From Microbacteriaceae bacterium PS02332 (GTDB lineage: Bacteria; Actinomycetota; Actinomycetes; Actinomycetales; Microbacteriaceae): DNA of 32,550 nucleotides. The notes under the pieces are model-generated. The model worked only from the letters and a program-made list of their open reading frames with translations. It made no database searches and was not told the DNA's origin. A program made the position numbers and the translations under genes. Shown here in pieces: positions 8,259-16,181 of the stretch. The stretch covers positions 1-32,550 of the forward strand of contig JASCOJ010000019.1 in NCBI GenBank assembly GCA_029959645.1, written 5' to 3'. Within the stretch, counting starts at the first letter, position 1, and each line of letters starts with the position of its first letter.

Positions 8259-8278
8259 TGACTATAGCGCTTTAGTCA
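8259..8278. promoter_or_regulatory. LacI-type operator 1 over the regulator's own promoter
   Basis: A 20-bp inverted repeat, TGACTATAGC then GCTTTAGTCA, with one mismatched pair and the central CG step typical of LacI-family operators. It contains the -10 of the minus-strand regulator gene (TATAGT, 8266-8261) and overlaps a plus-strand TTGACT (8258-8263) that could be the -35 of the glycan cluster, though I see no good matching -10. Confidence 0.75.
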
Positions 8279-8316
8279 GGCACCGTGGCCGTCACGCAGC
8301 GGTTCACCTACGACGG

Positions 8317-8330
8317 CTGAACCGGTTCAG
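8317..8330. promoter_or_regulatory. LacI-type operator 2 upstream of the sugar-binding gene
   Basis: A perfect 14-bp palindrome, CTGAACCGGTTCAG, with a central CG, lying 24 bases before the ATG of the sugar-binding lipoprotein. Its centre is 55 bp from that of operator 1. The half-sites differ (TGACTAAAGC versus CTGAACC), so either one regulator tolerates both or a second LacI protein acts here. Confidence 0.65.
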
Positions 8331-8354
8331 TAGCTCGACGAAGGAGTCAGCACG

Positions 8355-9653
8355 ATGAGAACCACCCCTCGCACCACGACCGGCCGCGTGGCCGCGATCC
8401 TCGCCGGCGCCGCGGCTGCGGCGCTCGTCCTCACCGGGTGCTCGGCCGGGGGCAGCGCCTCGACCGGTGGCGGGGGCGACGGGAAGGTCACCGGGTCGAT
8501 CACCCTGCAGACCTGGGCGCTCACGCCGACGTACACGGACTACCTCAACGGTGTCGTGAAGGCGTTCGAGGCGAAGTACCCGGGGACGAAGGTCAAGCTC
8601 GTCGACCAGCCGGGCGACGGCTACGCCGACAAGGTGCTCAGTCAGGCGTCGTCGAACTCCCTGCCGGACGTGGTCAACCTGCCGCCGGACATCGCCCTGC
8701 CGCTCGCGAAGCGCGGGTTCCTGCAGGACGTCGCGAAGGACGACACGAAGCTCTCGAGCACCTACGTGAAGGGCGCGCTGGCCGCGTACGACTACAAGGG
8801 CCTCGACGGCACGTACGGCTACCCGTGGTACCTCAACACGGACATCGACTACTGGAACAAGAGCATGTTCGAGCAGTGTGGCCTCGACCCGGCCAGCCCG
8901 CCGAAGACCACCGACGAGCTCTTCAGCCAGGCCGAGACGATGCACACGAAGTGCCCCGACGACTACCTGATGAGCCGGAAGCCGGGCCTGTCCGACTTCT
9001 CGCTCGCCGGCGTCAAGATCATCAACGACCAGGGCACGAAGTTCACCTTCGCGGACTCGTCGAAGGCGGCCGACCTGATCAGCAAGTACGCGAAGGCGTA
9101 CAAGGAGGGCCTCATGCCGTCGTCGGTCCTGAACACCGACTACCTCGGCAACTCGACGCTCTTCACGCAGGGCAAGGTCGCCTGGACCACCGGTGGCGCC
9201 ACCGCGATCAGCGACTTCGAGAAGAACAACCCGTCGCTCAAGGGCAACATCATCGTCTCGCCGGCGCTGGACAACCCACCGCTGTACGTGCAGGGCCTCA
9301 GCGTCTCGTCGAAGAGCAAGCACGTCGCCACGGCCGAGGCGCTCGCCCGCTTCATGACGAACGCGGAGAACCAGGAGGCGTTCGCCCACCTGGTGAACAT
9401 CTTCCCGTCGACCATCTCGTCGCAGTCCGACCCGTTCTTCTCGAAGGACGACGGCACCGTCGAGGCGAAGGCCCGTGTCCTCGCGAACGACGCGCTGAAG
9501 ACCGCGAAGAACCTCAACCCGGTCGAGGCGAACTCGGCGATGACGGACTTCCTCGACCAGCAGATCGCGCTGGCGATGAAGGGCGGCACGACGCCCGAGA
9601 AGGCGCTGCAGACCGCGCAGACCAAGATGAACACCCTGCTCGCCAACGGCTGA
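8355..9653 (+). CDS. Sugar ABC transporter substrate-binding lipoprotein
   Basis: A 432-aa solute-binding protein of the carbohydrate (CUT1-type) ABC family. The signal peptide ends in the lipobox LTGC with Cys29, followed by a Gly/Ser linker, so it is tethered outside the membrane. Typical segments: GSITLQTWALTPTYTDYLNG at the start of lobe 1, KAFEAKYPGTKVKLVD, LPDVVNLPPDIALPLAKRG, and a C-terminal helical end (TTPEKALQTAQTKM). AAGGAG (8341-8346) lies eight bases before the ATG. As first gene of the cluster it would capture the oligosaccharide freed by the secreted GH18 enzyme and pass it to the two permeases. Specificity for Man-rich, GlcNAc-ended glycans is inferred from the neighbouring enzymes. 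Confidence 0.9.
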   Translation: MRTTPRTTTGRVAAILAGAAAAALVLTGCSAGGSASTGGGGDGKVTGSITLQTWALTPTYTDYLNGVVKAFEAKYPGTKVKLVDQPGDGYADKVLSQASSNSLPDVVNLPPDIALPLAKRGFLQDVAKDDTKLSSTYVKGALAAYDYKGLDGTYGYPWYLNTDIDYWNKSMFEQCGLDPASPPKTTDELFSQAETMHTKCPDDYLMSRKPGLSDFSLAGVKIINDQGTKFTFADSSKAADLISKYAKAYKEGLMPSSVLNTDYLGNSTLFTQGKVAWTTGGATAISDFEKNNPSLKGNIIVSPALDNPPLYVQGLSVSSKSKHVATAEALARFMTNAENQEAFAHLVNIFPSTISSQSDPFFSKDDGTVEAKARVLANDALKTAKNLNPVEANSAMTDFLDQQIALAMKGGTTPEKALQTAQTKMNTLLANG

Positions 9654-9689
9654 TCCGGCCCGTCACACGAAGGAAGAGGGAGGATCGTC

Positions 9690-10568
9690 ATGCGTGCGAA
9701 CCGCTGGTTCACGCCCTGGCTGCTGGTGCTGCCCGCACTGGTCTGGCTGCTCGCGTTCAGTCTCTGGCCGTCGATCAACACCGTGCGGCTGTCGTTCACG
9801 AACGCCAGCCCGCTCGGCGGGGTCAGCCGGTGGGTCGGGGTCGCGAACTTCCAGACCCTGCTCGCCGACCCGCAGGTGTGGGAGGCGCTGCTCAACAGCG
9901 TCATCTACATGGCGGTGTGCCTGCCGCTGCTGACGGTCCTCCCGCTCCTCATGGCCGTGCTGGTCCAGCACAAGATGCCCGGCATCGCGTTCTTCCGGAC
10001 GGCCTACTACACGCCGGTGATCGCCAGCGCGGTGGTCGTCGGGCTCATCTGGAACTGGATCCTCGACGACCGCGGCGTCGTCAACGAGATGGCGCAGTCG
10101 CTCGGCATCGTGCAGCACGCCATCCCGTTCCTCACCGACCGGTGGCTCCTCGTGTTCAGCGCGATCAGCCTCACGGTCTGGAAGGGCCTCGGCTACTACA
10201 TGATCATCTTCCTGGCCGCGCTCGGGAACGTCGGCAAGGACCTGCACGAGGCCGCCGCCCTCGACGGCGCCGGGGCGGTGCGCCGGTTCTGGTCGGTGAC
10301 GATGCCGGGCGTCCGGGGCACGATGACGCTCGTCGGCATCCTGGTGTGCGTGAGCGCGCTCCGGGTGTTCAGCGAGCTCTACATCCTCACGAACGGCACG
10401 GGTGGGCCCGGCGGACAGGACAACTCGCTCGTCATGCTCATCCAGCAGTACGCCCGCGGGTTCACCGGCAACCTCGGGTACGCCTCGGCCCTGAGCCTCC
10501 TGCTCTTCGTCGTCACCCTGATCCCGATGCTCGCGCTCGCGCGGATGAACAGCAAGGCGGACCGATGA
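9690..10568 (+). CDS. Sugar ABC transporter permease (MalF-type)
   Basis: A 292-aa inner-membrane permease of the CUT1 family with about six transmembrane helices. The cytoplasmic EAA loop that docks to the ATPase is visible at residues 187-207 (EAAALDGAGAVRRFW, then SVTMPG). The first helix is LLVLPALVWLLAFSLWPSI. A GGGAGG site precedes the ATG by six bases. It is paired with the next gene, overlapping it by four bases, and the two should form a heterodimeric channel. No ATPase gene lies in the cluster; in actinobacteria such transporters commonly share one MsiK-type ATPase encoded elsewhere. Confidence 0.92.
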   Translation: MRANRWFTPWLLVLPALVWLLAFSLWPSINTVRLSFTNASPLGGVSRWVGVANFQTLLADPQVWEALLNSVIYMAVCLPLLTVLPLLMAVLVQHKMPGIAFFRTAYYTPVIASAVVVGLIWNWILDDRGVVNEMAQSLGIVQHAIPFLTDRWLLVFSAISLTVWKGLGYYMIIFLAALGNVGKDLHEAAALDGAGAVRRFWSVTMPGVRGTMTLVGILVCVSALRVFSELYILTNGTGGPGGQDNSLVMLIQQYARGFTGNLGYASALSLLLFVVTLIPMLALARMNSKADR

Positions 10569-11554
10569 GCAACACGGCCAGCACCAGCGAACCGGTCGTC
10601 GGCGGCAACGCCGGTGTCGCCGCACCGACGCCGGACGTGACCGGCGCGACCGGCGGCGGCCGGGCCTCCGGAGCGAAGGGACCGACCGCGCCGGACGGGC
10701 GGAAGCGTCGTCGCCGCGCCGCCTGGGGCGTCATGTCCACCCGCGAGAAGGTGCTCCGCTACGTCCTGCTCGTCGTGGTGCTCTTCATCACGATCGGCCC
10801 GTTCCTCTGGCAGCTGTCCACCTCGCTCAAGGGCACGGGCGAGGACATCTACACCGCGAACCCGTCGTTCATCCCGTCGCAGCCGACGTTCGGCAACTAC
10901 CTCCGGGTCGCCGACGCCATCCCGGTGTTCGGCTACATCGGCAACTCGCTCGTCGTCGCCGCGATCGACGTCGTCGGGAACATCGTGTTCGCGACCCTCG
11001 CCGGGTTCGCCCTGGCCCGGCTGCAGTGGCGCTTCCGCAAGCTCGTGCTCGGTCTGTTCCTCGCGACCCTGGTGCTGCCGGGCGAGGCGACGATCATCAG
11101 CCAGTTCGTCACCATCAAGGACATCGGGCTCGCCGACTCCCTGGTCGGCGTCGCGCTGCCCGGCATGATCGCGGCGCTCAACGTGCTGCTCATGTTCAAC
11201 GCCTTCCGGCAGATCCCCGAGGAGATCGACCAGGCCGCGGTGATGGACGGCGCGAACGCCGTGCAGCGGCTCCGGTACATCGCGTTCCCCGCCGTGCAGG
11301 GCACCATCGCGGTGATCGCGATCTTCTCGTTCATCGGTGCGTGGGACGACTTCCTCTGGCCGCTCATCGTCCTGCAGTCGCCGGACAAGCTCACGTTGAC
11401 CGTGGGCCTGCAGTACCTGCAGGGCACGTTCGCCACCGACCAGCGGATGATCGCGGCCGGCACGATGATCGCGTTCATCCCGATAGCGGTGATCTTCTCC
11501 GTGCTGCAGCGCTTCTTCTTCAAGGGCGTCGAAGAGGGCGGGGTGAAGGGCTGA
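10565..11554 (+). CDS. Sugar ABC transporter permease (MalG-type)
   Basis: A 329-aa CUT1 permease. Helices start at about residue 63 (VLRYVLLVVVLFITIGPFLW); the EAA-type loop is EEIDQAAVMDGANAVQ (219-234); FSFIGAWDDFLWPL is a hallmark of the MalG side. It begins with ATG overlapping the previous stop (ATGA). The first 50 residues are an unusual Gly/Ala/Thr/Pro-rich, probably disordered extension ending in a basic patch (RKRRRRAAW). An internal ATG at residue 57 (MSTREK) would give a conventional protein, but the ATGA overlap favours the long form. The gene's last base is the first base of the GH5 start codon, a tight operon. Confidence 0.92.
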   Translation: MSNTASTSEPVVGGNAGVAAPTPDVTGATGGGRASGAKGPTAPDGRKRRRRAAWGVMSTREKVLRYVLLVVVLFITIGPFLWQLSTSLKGTGEDIYTANPSFIPSQPTFGNYLRVADAIPVFGYIGNSLVVAAIDVVGNIVFATLAGFALARLQWRFRKLVLGLFLATLVLPGEATIISQFVTIKDIGLADSLVGVALPGMIAALNVLLMFNAFRQIPEEIDQAAVMDGANAVQRLRYIAFPAVQGTIAVIAIFSFIGAWDDFLWPLIVLQSPDKLTLTVGLQYLQGTFATDQRMIAAGTMIAFIPIAVIFSVLQRFFFKGVEEGGVKG

Positions 11555-12909
11555 TGCGCTTCGGCGTCAACCACACCCCGTCGAACGGCTGGTTCCACTC
11601 CTGGCTCGACTTCTCGCCGTCCGACACCGCGCGGGACCTCGAGGCGATCGCCGGCCTCGGCGCGGACCACGTGCGGGTCTTCCCGCTCTGGCCGGTCGTG
11701 CAGCCGAACCGGACCCTGATCCGGTCGTCGGCGCTCGAGGACGTCGCCACCGTGGTCGACATCGCCGGGTCGTTCGGTCTCGACGTCACCGTCGACGCGC
11801 TGCAGGGGCACCTGTCGAGCTTCGACTTCCTGCCGTCCTGGCTCGACTCGTGGCACCGCCGCAACATGTTCACCGACCCGGACGTGGTCGGCTCGACCGC
11901 GGACTACGTGCGGGCGCTCGCCGGTGCGGTCGGTGACCGGCCGAACCTGCTCGGCGTCACGGTCGGCAACGAGGTCAACCAGTTCGCGCACGCCCCGCAC
12001 CCGGCGCCGTTCGCGACCACGCCCGAGGAGGGGCACGCGTGGGCGGCGGCGATGGTCGGCGCGGCCCGTGCAGGGCTCGCCGGTGGGGAGGCCCGGCTTC
12101 CCGCCGCCACCCGGCCCACCCCCGCCGTCGGCGAGCGCCCGGCACCGCTCGTGACGCTCGCCCAGTACGACGCGGCCTGGTACGACGACGCGCAGCCGTT
12201 CGGCCCCGACCACGCGGCCGAGCACGGCGACGCGACCGTCACGCACTCGTGGGTGTTCAACGGGTCAGCTCGGCTGCACGGTGCCCTCGGCCCGGGTTCG
12301 GTCCGGCACGGCGAGTACCTGTTGCAGCTCGCGGCCGCGTGGAACACCGGCGCAGACCGGCCGAACTGGTTGCAGGAGGTCGGCGCACCGACCAACGTGG
12401 TGGACGTGGCCGACGCCCCGAGCTTCACCGAGCAGACCATCCGGCACGCCCTCGACGTGCAGGGGCTGTTCGGCATCACGTGGTGGTGCTCCCACGACGT
12501 CTCCCGCTCGCTCGCCGACTTCCCCGAGCTCGAGTACGACCTGGGCCTGCTCACGAACGACGGCCGGGTGAAGCCGACGGGGGAGCGGTTCCGCGAGCTG
12601 GCCCTCGCGTTCGGCGACGGCCGCTACCAGGCGCCGACCCCGCCGTCGACGGCACTCGTGCTCGACGACGTGACGCCCGACGGGGGAGTCCGGCACGGCA
12701 GCCGCGCCGACTCCGCCCCCGGCGGCCGGTTCGCCGCCGCGTGGCTCGCGATCGCCGAACGGGACGGCCGCGGCCCCCAGGTGGTGCTCCGCTCCCGACT
12801 CGGCGACGCGGCACTCCTCGCCGATCGCGGGATCACCACCTGCGTCGACGTGCCGAGCGACACGGCGTCCGCCGCCGTGGCCGTCGCCCACCCCGCCACC
12901 ATGCCCTGA
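11554..12909 (+). CDS. GH5-type beta-mannosidase candidate (GH5_18-like)
   Basis: A 451-aa glycoside hydrolase with no signal peptide, hence cytoplasmic. It opens with MRFGVNHTPSNGWFHSWLDF and contains HLSSFDFLPSWL. The clan GH-A catalytic pair is visible: acid/base Glu140 in GVTVGNEVNQF (Asn-Glu at the end of strand 4) and nucleophile Glu275 in NWLQEVGAP (end of strand 7). The (beta/alpha)8 barrel occupies about residues 1-365; the last ~85 form a small extra domain. The opening and the catalytic context resemble the GH5_18 beta-mannosidases of Bifidobacterium, which cleave Man-beta-1,4-GlcNAc left after N-glycan trimming; that fits GH38, GH92 and Endo H-like neighbours. The subfamily is from memory, not a search. 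Another GH5 or unclassified clan-A beta-glycosidase is the alternative. Start overlaps the permease stop by one base (TGATG). Confidence 0.72.
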   Translation: MRFGVNHTPSNGWFHSWLDFSPSDTARDLEAIAGLGADHVRVFPLWPVVQPNRTLIRSSALEDVATVVDIAGSFGLDVTVDALQGHLSSFDFLPSWLDSWHRRNMFTDPDVVGSTADYVRALAGAVGDRPNLLGVTVGNEVNQFAHAPHPAPFATTPEEGHAWAAAMVGAARAGLAGGEARLPAATRPTPAVGERPAPLVTLAQYDAAWYDDAQPFGPDHAAEHGDATVTHSWVFNGSARLHGALGPGSVRHGEYLLQLAAAWNTGADRPNWLQEVGAPTNVVDVADAPSFTEQTIRHALDVQGLFGITWWCSHDVSRSLADFPELEYDLGLLTNDGRVKPTGERFRELALAFGDGRYQAPTPPSTALVLDDVTPDGGVRHGSRADSAPGGRFAAAWLAIAERDGRGPQVVLRSRLGDAALLADRGITTCVDVPSDTASAAVAVAHPATMP

Positions 12910-12936
12910 GACCCACCGCCGTCCCCCGGAGGACCC

Positions 12937-15900
12937 ATGCACGACGACATCCCGCTCACCATCGGCCGCGCCCGCCGCGTCCTCGACGAGCGCATCCTGC
13001 CCGAGGTGCACGCCACCGCCGTCCCGCTCGACGCCGCCTGGCACGAGCTGCCCGGTGAGCCCATCGCCCCGGCCGAGGGCCTCGCGCTCGCCTTCGAGCC
13101 GTACGAGGTCGGCACGCCGTGGGGCGCCGCCTGGGGGACCACCTGGTTCCGCTTGTCGGGCACCGTCCCCGCCGCGTGGGCCGGCCAGCGGGTCGAGGCG
13201 CTCGTCGACCTCGGCTTCGACAAGAACATGCCGGGCTTCCAGTGCGAGGGTCTCGTCTACCTCGCCGACGGCACCCCGGTGAAGTCGCTCAACCCGCGCA
13301 ACCAGTGGGTGCTCATCACCGAGGAGGCCGTCGGCGGCGAGACCGTCGAGTTCTTCGTCGAGGCCGCCGCCAACCCGGTGCTGCTCGACTACCACCCCTT
13401 CCTCGTCACGCAGGAGGGCGACATCCGCACGTCGTCCCCGAAGCGGCTGTACACGAGCCGGCGGATGGACCTCGCGGTGTTCGCGTCCGAGGTGCACGAG
13501 CTCGCACTCGACATCGACGTCCTGCTCGAACTGCAGGAGGAGCTGCCACAGGGACCCCGCCGGATGCGGATCCTGCAGGCGCTCGACGACGCCCTCGACG
13601 CCCTCGACCTGCAGCACATCCCGGAGACCGCCCCCGACGCCCGTGCGGCGCTCGCCGAGGTGCTCGCGGCCCCGGCCGAGGCATCGGCGCACCGGATCTC
13701 TGCGGTCGGGCATGCCCACATCGACTCCGCGTGGCTCTGGCCGGTCCGCGAGACGATCCGCAAGGTCGCCCGCACGACGTCGAGCATGACCGAGCTCATC
13801 GGCCAGACCGACGACTTCCTCTACGGCATGTCGAGCGCCCAGCAGTACGCCTGGATCAAGGAGCACCGCCCCGAGGTCTACGCGAAGGTCAAGGACGCCG
13901 TGGCCGCCGGCCGGTTCCTGCCCCTCGGCGGGATGTGGGTCGAGTCCGACACGGTGATGCCGACCGGCGAGAGCATCGTCCGGCAGTTCTCGCAGGGCCA
14001 GCGGTTCTTCGAGCGGGAGTTCGGGATCCGGCCGAAGGGCGTCTGGCTGCCGGACAGCTTCGGGTACTCGCCGGCCCTGCCGCAGCTCATGCGTCGGGCG
14101 GGCTTCGCGTGGTTCTTCACGCAGAAGATCTCGTGGAACCAGGTGAACAAGTTCCCGCACCACACCTTCCTCTGGGAGGGCATCGACGGGTCACGGGTCT
14201 TCTCCCACTTCCCGTCGATGGACACGTACAACTCGCGGCTCTCCGGGTCCGAGGTCGCGAAGGCCTCCCGCCAGTTCCGGGAGAACCGGCTCGCCTCGGG
14301 GTCGATCGCGCCGGTCGGCTGGGGGGACGGCGGCGGCGGCACCACCCGCGAGATGACCGGCACGGCAGCACGCCTGGCCGACCTCGAGGGCAGCGCCCGC
14401 GTGACGTGGGAGCACCCGGACGCGTTCTTCGACCGGGCGAAGTCCGAGCTCGAGGACCCGCCCGTGTGGGTCGGGGAGCTCTACCTCGAGCTGCACCGCG
14501 CGACGCTCACGAGCCAGCACCAGACGAAGCAGGGCAACCGCCGGAGCGAGCACCTGCTCGTCGAGGCCGAGCTGTGGTGCGCCACGGCCGCGGCCCGCAC
14601 CGACTTCGCGTACCCGTACGACGAGCTCGACGCGCTCTGGCAGCAGGTGCTCCTGCAGCAGTTCCACGACATCCTGCCGGGCACGTCGATCGCGTGGGTG
14701 CACCGCGAGGCCGTCGAGCGGTACGCGGAGATCGCGACCCGCCTGGAGGCCCTCATCACGTCGGCCCTGTCCGCGCTCGCCGGCGACGGAGACGCGACGG
14801 TCGTCGTGAACCCGGCCCCGAGCCTCCAGGGGGGTGCCCTCGCGCAGAGCGCGGTGCTCACCACCGACGTCGAGGCGACCACCCCGGTCACCCTCGCCGA
14901 GTCGGACGGCGGGTTCGTGCTCACGAACGACCTCGTCCGTGTCGTCGTCGACGGCCGCGGACTGGTCACGAGCGCCGTCGACCTGACCACCGGCCGTGAC
15001 GCGATCGCCCCGGGACAGGTCGCCAACCTGCTGCAGCTCCATCAGGACTTCCCGAACATGTGGGACGCGTGGGACGTCGACCGGTACTACCGGAACCGGG
15101 TCGAGGACCTCGTCGACGTGACCGAGCTGCGCGGCGCGGTCGACACCGACGGCACCGCCCGTGTCACGGTGTCGCGCGCGTTCAGCGAGTCGACCGTGAC
15201 GCAGGAGATCACCCTCGCCCCGGGCGCCCGCACGCTCGAGTTCGCCCAGGTGACGGACTGGCACGAGACCGAGAAGTTCCTCAAGGTGGCCTTCCCGCTC
15301 GACGTCCGCGCCGAGCACACCATCGCGGAGACGCAGTTCGGTGCGCAGAAGCGGGTGACGCACACCAACACCTCGTGGGAGGCCGCGAAGTTCGAGACGT
15401 CCATGCACCGCTACGTGCTCGTCGAGGAGCCGGGCTTCGGCGTCGCGCTCGTCAACGACTCGATCCACGGGTACGACGTCACGCGGGACTCGGTCGGCGG
15501 CCACGTCACGACGACGCTCCGGCTCTCGCTGCTCCGCGCACCCCGGTTCCCCGACCCGGAGACCGACCAGGGCACCCAGACGCACCGGTACGGCCTGGTG
15601 ATCGGGACGGACATCGTGGGTGCCACCGCCGCCGGCACCGTGATGAACACCGCAGCGCGGACGGTGACGGGTGCGCACGGGTTCGCCGCGCTCGTGCAGG
15701 CGTCCGGCGACGTCGTGGTCTCAGCCGTGAAGCTCGCCGACGACCGGTCCGGCGACCTGGTCGTCCGCGTGTACGAGCCCGCGGGCCGTCGCGGTACCGG
15801 CGGCCTGGCGGTCGACGGGCCCTTCGGCCAGCCGACCGAGGTCACGCTGCTCGAGGAGGCCGACCCCGCGCTGCCCGACATCACCGCGGTGTCCGACGGG

Positions 15901-15972
15901 GGTGCGGCCTTCCCGGTCGACGCCTTCGAGGTCCGCACGTTCCGCTTCCCCCGCAGCGGGCAGGCGGACTGA
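12937..15972 (+). CDS. GH38 alpha-mannosidase (MAN2C1-like, cytosolic type)
   Basis: A 1011-aa zinc-dependent retaining alpha-mannosidase without signal peptide. An N-terminal beta domain (about 1-250) precedes the catalytic barrel. The metal site is GHAHIDSAWLWP (258-269, His261 and Asp263), the nucleophile is Asp373 in LPDSFGYSPALPQ, and a further conserved metal-site histidine is His577 in QFHDILPGTSI; a large C-terminal beta region follows (about 630-1011). This motif set matches the MAN2C1/Ams1 branch that trims free oligomannosides in the cytosol, not the Golgi class. It would remove alpha-1,3/1,6-linked (and possibly 1,2-linked) mannose from imported N-glycans, leaving Man-beta-GlcNAc for the GH5-type enzyme. 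GGAGG lies five bases before the ATG; 27 bases separate it from the GH5 gene. Length is normal for the family and all key residues are present. Confidence 0.93.
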   Translation: MHDDIPLTIGRARRVLDERILPEVHATAVPLDAAWHELPGEPIAPAEGLALAFEPYEVGTPWGAAWGTTWFRLSGTVPAAWAGQRVEALVDLGFDKNMPGFQCEGLVYLADGTPVKSLNPRNQWVLITEEAVGGETVEFFVEAAANPVLLDYHPFLVTQEGDIRTSSPKRLYTSRRMDLAVFASEVHELALDIDVLLELQEELPQGPRRMRILQALDDALDALDLQHIPETAPDARAALAEVLAAPAEASAHRISAVGHAHIDSAWLWPVRETIRKVARTTSSMTELIGQTDDFLYGMSSAQQYAWIKEHRPEVYAKVKDAVAAGRFLPLGGMWVESDTVMPTGESIVRQFSQGQRFFEREFGIRPKGVWLPDSFGYSPALPQLMRRAGFAWFFTQKISWNQVNKFPHHTFLWEGIDGSRVFSHFPSMDTYNSRLSGSEVAKASRQFRENRLASGSIAPVGWGDGGGGTTREMTGTAARLADLEGSARVTWEHPDAFFDRAKSELEDPPVWVGELYLELHRATLTSQHQTKQGNRRSEHLLVEAELWCATAAARTDFAYPYDELDALWQQVLLQQFHDILPGTSIAWVHREAVERYAEIATRLEALITSALSALAGDGDATVVVNPAPSLQGGALAQSAVLTTDVEATTPVTLAESDGGFVLTNDLVRVVVDGRGLVTSAVDLTTGRDAIAPGQVANLLQLHQDFPNMWDAWDVDRYYRNRVEDLVDVTELRGAVDTDGTARVTVSRAFSESTVTQEITLAPGARTLEFAQVTDWHETEKFLKVAFPLDVRAEHTIAETQFGAQKRVTHTNTSWEAAKFETSMHRYVLVEEPGFGVALVNDSIHGYDVTRDSVGGHVTTTLRLSLLRAPRFPDPETDQGTQTHRYGLVIGTDIVGATAAGTVMNTAARTVTGAHGFAALVQASGDVVVSAVKLADDRSGDLVVRVYEPAGRRGTGGLAVDGPFGQPTEVTLLEEADPALPDITAVSDGGAAFPVDAFEVRTFRFPRSGQAD

Positions 15973-15977
15973 GGCCG

Positions 15978-15996
15978 CCCGGGCCGCATGCCCGGG
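15978..15996 (+). terminator. GC hairpin after the GH38 gene
   Basis: CCCGGGC, five-base loop, GCCCGGG, starting five bases after the GH38 stop. A 7-bp all-GC stem without a U-tract: possibly an attenuating or processing hairpin that lowers expression of the downstream GH18-GH92 pair. It immediately precedes the suspect C/G tract, so the local sequence should be treated with care. Confidence 0.4.
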
Positions 15997-16003
15997 TCAC
16001 AGA

Positions 16004-16090
16004 CCCCCGCGCCCCCCGCCCCCGCGGGGGGGCGGGGCGGGCCCCCCCCCCCCCGGGCGGGGGCGGGGGGGGCCCGGGGGCCCGGGCCCA
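16004..16090. other. Internal low-complexity C/G tract between GH38 and GH18
   Basis: About 87 bases of almost pure C and G runs, including one of fourteen C, unlike any other internal noncoding DNA here and very like the two window ends. The remaining gap to the GH18 start (16091-16181) looks normal but holds no clear promoter. Either a sequencing/assembly artefact or a real GC-slippery region; the genes on both sides belong to the same pathway, so true contiguity is likely. Confidence 0.7.
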
Positions 16091-16181
16091 CGGCCGATCG
16101 GTCGTGGACCGCGGCGGCACGGTCGTCGCCGCGCACCGTGGTGGCAGTCGCCGTCACGGACACCACTCGAAGGAGAGTGTC

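Noticed and set aside
12265-14163. Minus-strand frame (632 codons) across GH5 and GH38
   Set aside because: It spans two real genes and their junction in antisense and shows no protein-like pattern.
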